This document shows positions 25,842 through 33,796 of a stretch of 64,000 nt of DNA, in pieces (position 1 is the first letter of the stretch; each line of letters begins with the position of its first letter). The translations under genes and the position numbers were made by a program. The notes under the pieces were generated by a model. It did not search any database, was not told where the DNA came from, and saw only the letters and a program-made list of their open reading frames with translations. This DNA is from Endozoicomonas elysicola (GTDB lineage Bacteria > Pseudomonadota > Gammaproteobacteria > Pseudomonadales > Endozoicomonadaceae), in contig NZ_JOJP01000001.1 of assembly GCF_000710775.1 (NCBI RefSeq), positions 773,400 to 837,399 on the forward strand, read 5' to 3'.

Positions 25842-26576
25842 TCAGTGGGCAACTTTGAGAAAACCAATACGTGGTTTATTGATCATTTGTTGCCAGCTCT
25901 CTTCTCCCAGTTTCTCAATCCCTTTTGGGTCAAGGGAAAGTGGAAGCCATTCCACCTTTGAGAACCCTGCATTATTCATGGCCTGAATGATGGTTGCTTT
26001 GTCGAAATGTACTGCATAAATGTCGAGGGGAGGGTTCACAGGAAGTGTCATACGGAATGACTCTCCATCCTTGAGTGGGTGTGTATGGTATATTTTTGCA
26101 CAAACGTTATCTGTTATCTCATGACAGCCATATTCCCCCTGGCAATCCACTGTGATGATCATTGTTCCCTCTGAAGAGAGGAGTGATTTCAAATGAGTAC
26201 AAAGCTGTTCCAGATGCAGTGTGTCCTCGCAATAGTTTAATAACCAGCCTGCAGTAATCACGTTAAATGGTGTTTCTGGATGGAAATCTTCTATTCGAGA
26301 CTCGATGAACTTTATATTTTTCTTATCTGCAAAGTGTGCTCTGGCCAAGGATATCATGTCAGCTGAGCAGTCTACTCCAGTCACTGGAGTGAAGCCCATC
26401 TCAAGCAATAACCCAGAATAAAATCCAGCACCACAGGCAAGATCCAGACTGCTGCATGGCTCAAGCTCTTCAAGAACCTTCCTATATACCCAATGCTCCA
26501 TGTATTTCCGATAAGGAAGCTGGTCGGTTGTCTGGTACTTTTCTGCCAAAGGGTTGAAATTCAGATCTGACTTCAT
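25842..26576 (-). CDS. Class I SAM-dependent methyltransferase, substrate unknown
   Basis: 244 residues. Rossmann methyltransferase with motif I LDLACGAGFYSGLLLE, an acidic end of strand 2 (GVDCSADMISLAR), motif III (EDFHPETPFNVITAGWLLNY) and MIITVDCQG. The sequence is of the general Methyltransf_11/25 type, so the target cannot be told. It converges with puuE across 24 nt and is not clearly part of the purine pathway. Confidence 0.85.
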   Translation of the reverse strand: MKSDLNFNPLAEKYQTTDQLPYRKYMEHWVYRKVLEELEPCSSLDLACGAGFYSGLLLEMGFTPVTGVDCSADMISLARAHFADKKNIKFIESRIEDFHPETPFNVITAGWLLNYCEDTLHLEQLCTHLKSLLSSEGTMIITVDCQGEYGCHEITDNVCAKIYHTHPLKDGESFRMTLPVNPPLDIYAVHFDKATIIQAMNNAGFSKVEWLPLSLDPKGIEKLGEESWQQMINKPRIGFLKVAH

Positions 26577-26759
26577 GTTATGAGTGACCCATTTTTATCA
26601 ATGTTGCAGGTAGAGGACAGCGAGAAGATTTGAAGATAGTTGAACTTTGTAGTTTCTCTTCAGTTTTGTTTCTTATGTAAACAGTAAAATAGCTTCCCAT
26701 AGTCTTTACAGGATTCGTTAGAATTGTTGGCACAATGGGTTTTCCAGGGGAAGGGGGAT

Positions 26760-27833
26760 ATGGGTAGTCAGATTAGCATTCGTGCCGGAGCGCAGGCATT
26801 GGACTTTATTCGAGCCAATGGCCTGCCTCAGGAGAGTATCAAAGTCATGGTAGGTGCTTCCGGAGGCCCGAAGTGGTTTGTACTCAGTGGTTTGGATAAA
26901 GCCTTGCTGGGCGAATATTTCCGCAATAGAACGTCACCTCTTGATCTTATTGGAACCTCCGCAGGCAGCTGGCGCTTCAGCTGTTATGGTCAGGACGACC
27001 CCCTCGCAGCTCATGAACGCTTTGAACAGGGCTATCTTCATACCGATTATTCCGAGAAGCCTGATCCTGCTGAAATAAGTCATAAAGCCCGAAAGTTGGT
27101 AGAAAATATCGTTTCGCCTGAAAGTGTAGGACAGATTCTTAATAATCCTGTTTTTCGCTTCAATCTGATTGCCGTAAGAAGTCATGGACTGGCTGCTTCT
27201 GAGCGTAAATCGCTACAAATGGTGGGTCTGGGGTTTGCTGCTACGGGTAATTTGATTAATCGAAAGCATTTGTCATCATTCTTTACCCGTACTCTTTTTT
27301 ATCATCCGACATACGAAACTTCAGAGAAACCTGCGTTTTATCACGCCAGTGATCTTCCAACGGAGCGTGTAAGACTGACTGAAGCCAATCTGGTGGATGC
27401 CATAATGGCCTCTGGTTCCATTCCTGCCGTGATGCAAGGTGTGAAGAATATCTCTGGAGCTCCTGCCGGCTGCTACCGCGATGGCGGGATTACCGATTAC
27501 CACTTCGATATGCGCTTTCATCAGGGCGATGGTCTGGTGCTTTATCCACACTTTTATTCAAAAATGATTCCCGGCTGGTTTGATAAGGCGTTAAAACATC
27601 GCAGGCCATTACCTCAGAATACAGACAATGTAGTATTGGTATCTCCCTCTCAGGCATTTGTCGATCAGCTTCCCTATCGGAAAATACCGGATCGTAATGA
27701 CTTCGCCCGGTTTACCTATGATGAACGTGTTCGGTATTGGAAGCGGGTTGTGGATGAGACCAGGCGGCTGGGTGATGAGTTTCTGGAACTGGTTTCGAGC
27801 AATAAAGTACGAGAGGTGGTTAAGCCCTTGTAA
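26760..27833 (+). CDS. Patatin-like phospholipase family protein
   Basis: 357 residues from the ATG at 26760, which has a GGGGAAGGGGGAT ribosome site; a frame opens 36 nt earlier but lacks one. Patatin fold: oxyanion loop VGASGGPKW, nucleophile elbow GTSAGS (Ser67) and catalytic Asp in YRDGGITDYH. Such enzymes hydrolyse membrane lipids by a Ser-Asp dyad. There is no signal peptide. The ASGGPKW form and the YPHFYSK segment are typical of a proteobacterial cytoplasmic patatin subgroup. Substrate unknown. Confidence 0.9.
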   Translation: MGSQISIRAGAQALDFIRANGLPQESIKVMVGASGGPKWFVLSGLDKALLGEYFRNRTSPLDLIGTSAGSWRFSCYGQDDPLAAHERFEQGYLHTDYSEKPDPAEISHKARKLVENIVSPESVGQILNNPVFRFNLIAVRSHGLAASERKSLQMVGLGFAATGNLINRKHLSSFFTRTLFYHPTYETSEKPAFYHASDLPTERVRLTEANLVDAIMASGSIPAVMQGVKNISGAPAGCYRDGGITDYHFDMRFHQGDGLVLYPHFYSKMIPGWFDKALKHRRPLPQNTDNVVLVSPSQAFVDQLPYRKIPDRNDFARFTYDERVRYWKRVVDETRRLGDEFLELVSSNKVREVVKPL

Positions 27834-27853
27834 GGCGTTTAACCACCGAGGTA

Positions 27854-28498
27854 CTACTTCAATCTAGGTTGCAGTTCAGGCCACACATTCTTTAACAGAA
27901 TTGGCTGGGCTGCTTCCGTGGGATGGATCCCATCGGGTTGGTTCAGTGAATCATTGCCTGCAACGCCATTCAGGAAGAAAGGAATTACTGGTACACCCCA
28001 CTTTTTGCCCAGCTCATGAAAAGTTTCTGTAAAACGTTGGGTATAGACCGGTCCATAGTTGGGCGGGATCTTCATTTCAAAGAGAATAATGTCAGAATTG
28101 TATTCTCGGGTCAGTGCAATCATCTGATCAAGGTTGGATTTTATGGTTTTCAGCGGCTTTCCCTGAAGGCCATCGTTAGCACCCAGTTCCAGTAACACCA
28201 GGTCTGGCCCGGTTTGTTCCAGTGTTTTACGGAATCGGCTCAGACCACCGGCGGTGGTTTCTCCACTGATGCTGACATTGGTAATCTTCCAGGGATACTG
28301 ATGACTGTCGATTTTGTCCTGGAGTAATTGCACCCAACCCCGATTGATATCCGTAAGACCATAGGCAGCACTCAGGCTGTCGCCGTACATCAGCAGTGTT
28401 TTTTGTGAAGCTGCAAGGCTGATAACCGGAAAGGTCAGTAAAGCAACAGCAAGCAGCCTAGAGCTGGTAAAAAGACGACGAAATAAGGATTTTCTCAT
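27854..28498 (-). CDS. tesA: SGNH/GDSL arylesterase / acyl-CoA thioesterase I (TesA)
   Basis: 214 residues from the ATG at 28498, preceded by GGAGAG. A signal peptide covers about residues 1-30 (LLAVALLTFPVISLAA), so it is periplasmic. SGNH blocks: MYGDSLSAAYGL (nucleophile Ser41), SGETTAGGLSR, LLELGANDGLQGKP and the catalytic pair DGIHPTEAAQP. It hydrolyses acyl thioesters and esters. Its start codon overlaps the start codon of the divergent ABC gene (28496-28499). A frame extending to 28642 is antisense to that gene and is rejected. A hairpin overlapping the end of the convergent patatin gene (27815-27847) may help end both transcripts. Confidence 0.95.
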   Translation of the reverse strand: MRKSLFRRLFTSSRLLAVALLTFPVISLAASQKTLLMYGDSLSAAYGLTDINRGWVQLLQDKIDSHQYPWKITNVSISGETTAGGLSRFRKTLEQTGPDLVLLELGANDGLQGKPLKTIKSNLDQMIALTREYNSDIILFEMKIPPNYGPVYTQRFTETFHELGKKWGVPVIPFFLNGVAGNDSLNQPDGIHPTEAAQPILLKNVWPELQPRLK

Positions 28499-29249
28499 GA
28501 ATGACGCGCTCTCCAGTTCTCCCAACGCTCTCACGCCTGAGGCTGCTGCTGAAACAACTGCATCGATAGAATCTACTTCACTGGCAGTGACTGCTTCTGG
28601 TCTTGAAAAGACCGTTGTTGCCCGTGATAACCCGCTCACCATCTTGTCCGGACTTGACCTTCAGATCAAGTCTGGTGAGTCTGTTGCGATTGTAGGGACT
28701 TCCGGTTCCGGCAAGTCAACATTGCTGGGTATTCTGGCGGGGTTGGATTTGCCGACGGCAGGCAGTGTTAGTCTTGCTGGAAAGCGCATTGATCATCTGG
28801 ATGAAGACGAACGGGCAAAAGTGCGTGGGGAGCATACCGGATTTGTATTTCAGTCGTTTCAGTTACTTTCTAACTTAACTGCTCTCGAAAATGTCATGCT
28901 GCCTCTCGAATTGGCAGGTGTGGATAACCCGGGTGAGCGGGCTAAGAACCTATTAACCCGTGTTGGCCTAGAGCACCGACTGGAGCATTACCCAAGACAG
29001 CTTTCCGGTGGAGAGCAGCAGCGAGTGGCTATTGCCAGGGCATTTGCCGGAGAACCCGATATTCTCTTTGCTGATGAACCAACCGGTAACCTGGATGAAA
29101 AGACGGGAGAAAGCATTATTGAACTCCTGTTTGAAGTCAATCAGGGAAGTGGTACGACCATTGTGCTCGTTACCCATGACATGGATCTTGCCAGACGTTG
29201 TCAGCGGGTACTGAAGCTGCACGGTGGTCGTCTGGAGGAGATTTCATGA
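28497..29249 (+). CDS. ybbA: YbbA-type ABC transporter ATP-binding protein
   Basis: 250 residues. Walker [17 protein letters not shown]-loop FVFQSFQLL, signature [15 protein letters not shown], Walker [13 protein letters not shown] and switch His VTHDMD place it in the LolD/MacB/YbbA group. It pairs with the large permease that follows. The start at 28497 has AAGGAT upstream, but the first 30 residues are Ser/Thr/Ala-rich and unusual for the family, so a later start is possible. The same order tesA<->ybbA-ybbP is found in E. coli and Pseudomonas. Confidence 0.95.
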   Translation: MNDALSSSPNALTPEAAAETTASIESTSLAVTASGLEKTVVARDNPLTILSGLDLQIKSGESVAIVGTSGSGKSTLLGILAGLDLPTAGSVSLAGKRIDHLDEDERAKVRGEHTGFVFQSFQLLSNLTALENVMLPLELAGVDNPGERAKNLLTRVGLEHRLEHYPRQLSGGEQQRVAIARAFAGEPDILFADEPTGNLDEKTGESIIELLFEVNQGSGTTIVLVTHDMDLARRCQRVLKLHGGRLEEIS

Positions 29250-31792
29250 GTGTGAATAAATCTTCCACAAGTATTCAAGGGAAAGCGGTTATCCACAGAC
29301 CAAAAAGTACTTTTGGGCTTTCCTGGCGCTTCCTGATTAGGGATTGGCGCTCAGGTGAACTCTGGCTTCTTGTCGCTGCCCTTTTGATGGCTGTTGCTGT
29401 CAGTACGGCCATTGCCTTGTTCAGTGAACGCTTACAGCTGGCTCTTGGACGACAAGTGGCGGAAGTCCTCGGGGCTGATATGTTAATTCGCAGCCCAAGG
29501 CCGGTTCAGCCTGCGATTCTGGCTGAAGCTCAAAAGCAGGGTTTGAAGTTATCCACAGTTCTTGAGTTTCCTTCCGTGGTGATGGCTGGGGATGAAATGC
29601 AAATGGTGTCTGCCAAGGCTGTGGAAAACAATTATCCACTGCGCGGACATATTCGAACTGCATATCAGCCATTTGCACCCGACCAAATAGTTAATGATAC
29701 ACCCGAAGCTGGCGAAGCCTGGTTGGAGCCCCGATTATTTCCTTTATTGGGTGTGGATATCGGTGACCAGGTCATGCTGGGTAATACTTGGTTGACGATT
29801 ACCCGGGCGATTACTTTGGAAACGGACCGAGGTGGTGACTTTTACAGCTTTTCTCCAAGGCTGATGTTCAATATGGCGGATTTGGAAAGCACCGGTATTA
29901 TCCAGCCGGGCAGCAGGGTCAGCTGGAAAACGTTGATGGCGGGAGAGCTTTCATCACTGGAGCAATTCAAAGAATGGTCCAAAGATCGCCTGGATACCAG
30001 TGAACGGCTGATGATGGCTGACGACAGCCGACGTGATCTTCGTAACTCGGTGGTGCGGCTGAAGCAGTTCCTTGGGTTGGCCAGCATGGCTGCCATGCTG
30101 TTAGCGGGTGTAGCCGTTGCCATGGCCAGTCAGCGGTTTGCGGAGCGGCGGTTTGACAGTTGTGCGGTGATGCGTTGCCTGGGTGCCAGTCGGCAGCAGG
30201 TTCTTAAATTACTACTTGGGGAGCTGGCTTTTGTGGCTGCGCTGGTGGCCCTGCCCGGTGTAGCCATTGGCTGGTTGCTTCAGGAAGGTGTCGTGCAACT
30301 GCTCAAGGGCGTACTCCCTGCCTGGCTGCCAGCCGCCGGTGTAATGCCGATGGTGGTTGGTGGCGCCACCGGTGTCATTACTCTTGCCGGTTTTGGTTTA
30401 GCTCCTTTGTTGCGGCTACAGGACGTTTCACCCCTGCGGGTGCTAAGGCGCGATCTGTCACCAGCCCCTGCCGCCTCCTGGCTTGTGTACAGTTTCTCTT
30501 TGATGGCTGTCTTTCTATTGCTCTGGTATCACACGGGTGAGGTCGTTATGGCCCTTATTCTGGCCATAGCTTCCGGCGCAGTGCTGTTGATGATTTCTCT
30601 GGGTGTTCAATTCCTGCTCAATCATCTGGGGAATCAGCAGAGGCTTTCAAATTTGCCGGTGTTCTGGCGCCCAGGGGTCAGCAGAATTATTCAGGGAAAA
30701 GGAAAGACATCAGCCCAGCTTCTGGCGTTTACCCTGACGTTTATGGCCATGGCGGTGGTGTTGATTCTTCGAACCGACTTGTTGGATCGTTGGCAGAATG
30801 AATTGCCGGAAGAGACGCCTAACTACTTTGCCATGAATATTCAGCCATCAGAGGTTGAGGCGTATTCTGGATTTCTGGAAACCAATGATGTGGATACCAG
30901 CCAGCTTTACCCCATTATTCGGGGTCGTTTGATTCGCATTAATGATGTTCCTGTTCGGGAAGCGGTGTCCAAAGAAGAAAAGAATAACCATGCGCTCAAC
31001 CGTGAGCTGAATATGACCTGGTCAGAAACACTGCCGGAAAACAATCACCTTGAACAGGGTAAATGGTGGGCACCGGGTAGTGATGATGGGCTATCCATCG
31101 AGGCCGAACTTGCGCAGAAGCTCGGCATTAATATGGGCGACCGTCTGACGTTTATGGTATCAGGGAATGAATTCACAGAGGCCGTGAGCAGTATACGGAC
31201 AGTACAGTGGGAGTCTTTTCGGCCAAACTTCTACATGATTTTCCCTGAACAAGCTCTGCAGGATATGCCTGCTACCTGGCTGAACAGCTTCTACCTGGAC
31301 TCAGAGGACAAGCTATTACTCAATGGTTTGATTACCCAGTTTCCAACCATGACGTTGCTGGATCTGGATGCCGTGATCAACCAGGTTCAGAAAATGCTGG
31401 CTCAGTCTACTATTGCTGTGGAGGCAATGCTGGCTGCGCTGTTGCTGGCTGGGCTGCTGGTAATGATGTCAGTGATTGAGTCCAGTATTGATGAACGTTT
31501 GAGGGAAGGTGCGTTGATCCGCTCTTTGGGGGGAACCCGTCGGCAACTGTTGATAATGCAGATTGGTGAGTTCGTGTTGTTTGGCATTCTGGCTGGTTTG
31601 CTGGCGGCCTGTGGCACAGAACTGACCAGTTATTTGCTGAATACCCGGGTTTTCGAGCTGAGTTGGCAACCAGCCTGGTTTATATGGGTTGCTTTACCGC
31701 TGTTTGGAGCCATTGTTCTGGGTGCTGCGGGGTGGTTGGGTATTCGTCGGGTTATCAGTCAGTCACCTGCAAATATTTTGAAAGAAGTATGA
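29246..31792 (+). CDS. ybbP: YbbP-type FtsX-like ABC transporter permease
   Basis: 848 residues from the ATG at 29246, which overlaps the ybbA stop (ATGA) and has GGAG upstream. An N-terminal membrane helix (LWLLVAALLMAVAVSTAIALF) is followed by a MacB-like periplasmic region. Two FtsX modules follow, the second one C-terminal (VEAMLAALLLAGLLVMMSVIESSIDERLREGALIRSLGGTRRQLL). The protein probably moves or extracts lipophilic cargo across or from the inner membrane. It may work with TesA, but this is not proven. A terminator follows directly. Confidence 0.94.
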   Translation: MSVNKSSTSIQGKAVIHRPKSTFGLSWRFLIRDWRSGELWLLVAALLMAVAVSTAIALFSERLQLALGRQVAEVLGADMLIRSPRPVQPAILAEAQKQGLKLSTVLEFPSVVMAGDEMQMVSAKAVENNYPLRGHIRTAYQPFAPDQIVNDTPEAGEAWLEPRLFPLLGVDIGDQVMLGNTWLTITRAITLETDRGGDFYSFSPRLMFNMADLESTGIIQPGSRVSWKTLMAGELSSLEQFKEWSKDRLDTSERLMMADDSRRDLRNSVVRLKQFLGLASMAAMLLAGVAVAMASQRFAERRFDSCAVMRCLGASRQQVLKLLLGELAFVAALVALPGVAIGWLLQEGVVQLLKGVLPAWLPAAGVMPMVVGGATGVITLAGFGLAPLLRLQDVSPLRVLRRDLSPAPAASWLVYSFSLMAVFLLLWYHTGEVVMALILAIASGAVLLMISLGVQFLLNHLGNQQRLSNLPVFWRPGVSRIIQGKGKTSAQLLAFTLTFMAMAVVLILRTDLLDRWQNELPEETPNYFAMNIQPSEVEAYSGFLETNDVDTSQLYPIIRGRLIRINDVPVREAVSKEEKNNHALNRELNMTWSETLPENNHLEQGKWWAPGSDDGLSIEAELAQKLGINMGDRLTFMVSGNEFTEAVSSIRTVQWESFRPNFYMIFPEQALQDMPATWLNSFYLDSEDKLLLNGLITQFPTMTLLDLDAVINQVQKMLAQSTIAVEAMLAALLLAGLLVMMSVIESSIDERLREGALIRSLGGTRRQLLIMQIGEFVLFGILAGLLAACGTELTSYLLNTRVFELSWQPAWFIWVALPLFGAIVLGAAGWLGIRRVISQSPANILKEV

Positions 31793-31801
31793 GTAAAAAT
31801 G

Positions 31802-31834
31802 CATCTGGTTAAAAAATAACCAGATGTTATTTTG
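31802..31834 (+). terminator. Intrinsic terminator after ybbP
   Basis: CATCTGGTTA (31802-31811) and TAACCAGATG (31817-31826) form a perfect 10-bp stem with an A5 loop followed by TTATTTTG. It lies 9 nt after the ybbP stop. Confidence 0.88.
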
Positions 31835-31963
31835 TATAGCATCTATAAGGGGTAAAGGGAGTTATCCACAGCTCATTCAGGGGGTTGATCAGGGAAACTG
31901 TGGAAATCTATCAGTCAATTGGATTAACCTGAAGAAAACACTACCTCAGGGAAGGAGGTTATT

Positions 31964-32422
31964 ATGGCGTGGGTTAGTGATACCGATGTCGAAGGGCTCA
32001 GTGCTCAGGAGCCTGTTGTTACAGGAGAAAGTGTTAAGGGAGCGATAACATCAGCTTCTGCCGACTCAACGGCTCTCCCCATTGAAGATGAATCCTACCT
32101 TTGCCTCTTATGCCTGCGGGACAGTACAGAGCGAATCGTGATGCTCTATTTCAATTACATCAAGCTACGCCAGGAGATATCAAGGGACACGCCAGCAGTG
32201 CTGCTCGGCATGTTGATGGTACTGCAGGAAAAACACAATGGCCTTCAGCATAAATTGCTGCACTATTACCCGGCAAATATGGCTGCTGGAAAATGGCATG
32301 ACCGGGATGAACAGAATGAATTTCTGGGGTATCTCAGTGAAGACAGCCGTGAATCCCTCCAGCAGATCTGCCTGACGGAAATGAAGATGATGATGTTGAT
32401 ATCTCAAATGATGGAACAATAA
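31964..32422 (+). CDS. Hypothetical protein, helical, unknown family
   Basis: 152 residues. The ATG has a strong GGAGG site 5 nt upstream, so expression is likely. I do not recognise the family. The first 45 residues are polar and probably disordered; the rest (from SYLCLLCLRDSTERIVMLYFNYIKLRQE) looks alpha-helical, with a Met-rich C-terminal helix (EMKMMMLISQMMEQ). No signal peptide or clear membrane segment. DnaA boxes lie 94 nt before its start and 31 nt after its stop, so it may be under DnaA control or just share their location. Confidence 0.75.
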   Translation: MAWVSDTDVEGLSAQEPVVTGESVKGAITSASADSTALPIEDESYLCLLCLRDSTERIVMLYFNYIKLRQEISRDTPAVLLGMLMVLQEKHNGLQHKLLHYYPANMAAGKWHDRDEQNEFLGYLSEDSRESLQQICLTEMKMMMLISQMMEQ

Positions 32423-32587
32423 ACAGCCATTCTCAGGTTGTGTACAGGATTGTGTGGATAACCTGTGTGCGACCTGTATAACTCCTGTTCCCAGTGCTGA
32501 ATAAGTTTATTAATTCTGAGCAGGGTGTGGAAAAGTCAGATAGATAAATGGTGAGGCAGAAAAAACCTGACATTGAGATCAGCTGCC

Positions 32588-32867
32588 TAGGTTCTGTTGA
32601 CATAAGGCTCCAAACTCAGTGACACGTAAAGCCGCATTCCATAAGGCGAACTGGTGCAGGTGTAGTGGTTCTACATCAAAACCAGTTCAACGAAACTGGA
32701 AGGCGGCTTTACATGTCAGGCTGCGCGCCCCGCCCGCAGGGCTCAATCCAGAATGCTTCTGCCGTTGTTGCAAGAACTTGAAAGACATAAGTATTCCTGC
32801 GTTCTTGCGCCTAACCAGAAGCATTCTGGATTGAGCTGAGAAAGGATACTTATGTCAACAGAACCTA
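32588..32867. repeat. MITE-like element, GGYTCTGTTGACATAAG family, copy 1
   Basis: 280 bp including the outer TA pair. The ends are perfect inverted repeats: TAGGTTCTGTTGACATAAG and its complement. Inside are two further hairpins: arms TGACACGTAAAGCCGC with GCGGCTTTACATGTCA, and TCAATCCAGAATGCTTCTG with CAGAAGCATTCTGGATTGA. The TA on each side would fit a TA target duplication as for IS630/Tc1-type elements. No transposase. A 71-codon frame inside is not a gene. Confidence 0.88.
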
Positions 32868-32896
32868 ATATGATGCTTGTTATTGTTGATCGAGCT

Positions 32897-33340
32897 TCAG
32901 GCGTCAGACTTCTCTGATGATTTATCATCACCCGAATTGGAACGAAGCAGCTTTTTAAACTGCTCTGCCAGATCAGCCTGCCCTTTGACATTAGCCCTAT
33001 CGACAACGGGAGCATCAAAGTCTTTGAGCAGGGTAATATTAGTTGGCGTAATACCGATCAGGAGATCTTTGCCGGCAACCCGAACCAGTGACAGGCGTGA
33101 CTGACTTGATACCGGAGCACTTGATATAAGCTCTATATCTTTCCCCATGGCTGGCAGCTTGGGGTTAAATCGCTTGACCAGCCAGGCCAGAATGAAGATC
33201 AGGCTGACGACCATCAGCATGGGCATTACAACCTGAAAAAGATCCAGCTCATTAACCGGACTGACGGGCTCTTCTGATTCAGCCATCAGTGTGGCAGGCA
33301 GAAAGAACAGGAATGCATAATATTTTAATAGTTGTCTCAT
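32897..33340 (-). CDS. fliO: FliO-like flagellar export apparatus protein (orphan)
   Basis: 147 residues. A signal-like N-terminus (LLKYYAFLFFLPATLMAE) and one membrane helix (about 36-57, VVMPMLMVVSLIFILAWLVKRF) are followed by a cytoplasmic beta-rich part (IELISSAPVSSQSRLSLVRVAGKDLLIGITPTNITLL). The part from AWLVKR to LLIGIT is the FliO/MopB pattern. FliO helps assemble the FliP-FliQ-FliR pore. It usually lies inside fliLMNOPQR, but here no flagellar gene is adjacent; it is flanked by a MITE-like repeat 29 nt from its stop and by a giant effector-like gene. It may be a relocated or extra copy. Confidence 0.8.
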   Translation of the reverse strand: MRQLLKYYAFLFFLPATLMAESEEPVSPVNELDLFQVVMPMLMVVSLIFILAWLVKRFNPKLPAMGKDIELISSAPVSSQSRLSLVRVAGKDLLIGITPTNITLLKDFDAPVVDRANVKGQADLAEQFKKLLRSNSGDDKSSEKSDA

Positions 33341-33796
33341 GTTTATGACTATAAATGTCTCAAACCCTGAAGTGCAACCCTATGATTTGGTTTATATTCT
33401 GATGAGTAGTGTAATCGAAGGGAGTAGTTACAATTTCTTTACTTGCTCTAATGTCGTAGCTATTAAAAATGACTTATCCTTTGGCGATTATTTTTAGATT
33501 GATGGACATAATAAACATTTGTTTTCAAAGGATATAAAGTATCAGGAAAATAATTTTTATAGTGTGGATTATTTTTTGTGAACTATCGTGCATTGATTCA
33601 GGTCTAACATCACTAATTAGAAAGTCTAATGGTAATTAATAGCTGGAAGTGTAATAAATACTACCCAATTTTATTGGTTGCCCAGCAGCTAACAGCATTG
33701 ATAAAAGACTTTTTTCTATATCAACCCAGCAGGGTTGTTAGCAAGCTCATGCTTTAAAAAATGGTAATTATTCTTGGAATTAAGGAGTAAACAGGA
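33341..33796. other. AT-rich intergenic region upstream of the giant USP-like gene
   Basis: 456 nt without a credible gene on either strand. It is clearly more AT-rich than the core genes and must contain the promoters of the divergent fliO-like and USP-like genes. AAGGAG 10 nt before the ATG at 33797 is the ribosome site. No repeat or operator could be identified with confidence. Confidence 0.5.

Larger units (their letters stand above)
27542..32534. promoter_or_regulatory. Cluster of DnaA boxes
   Basis: Perfect TTATCCACA boxes occur at 27542-27550 (+), 28919-28927 (-), 29289-29297 (+), 29549-29557 (+), 31862-31870 (+) and 32453-32461 (-). One TTTTCCACA, which fits TTWTNCACA, is at 32526-32534 (-). 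Only one other perfect TTATCCACA was found in the window (5471-5479). Three of the seven are intergenic, around the small gene at 31964. A 9-mer is expected about 0.04 times in 5 kb by chance. It could be a DnaA-titrating or regulatory locus; there is no oriC gene context (dnaA, rpmH, gidA). Confidence 0.5.

Noticed and set aside
28499-28642. N-terminal extension of tesA
   Set aside because: The extra 48 codons are antisense to ybbA and would put the signal peptide inside the protein.
27542-32534. Region as a chromosomal replication origin
   Set aside because: DnaA boxes are clustered, but there is no dnaA, rpmH, gidA or parAB context and no AT-rich unwinding region beside them.
32619-32834. 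71-codon ORF in the MITE-like element (and its minus-strand companion 32743-33018)
   Set aside because: It lies wholly within a palindromic repeat and its sequence reflects inner hairpins; no ribosome site and no protein-like composition. The minus frame also runs into fliO.
32588-32867. IS element or integrated phage
   Set aside because: No transposase, integrase or phage structural gene is present; the repeats are too short to be autonomous.
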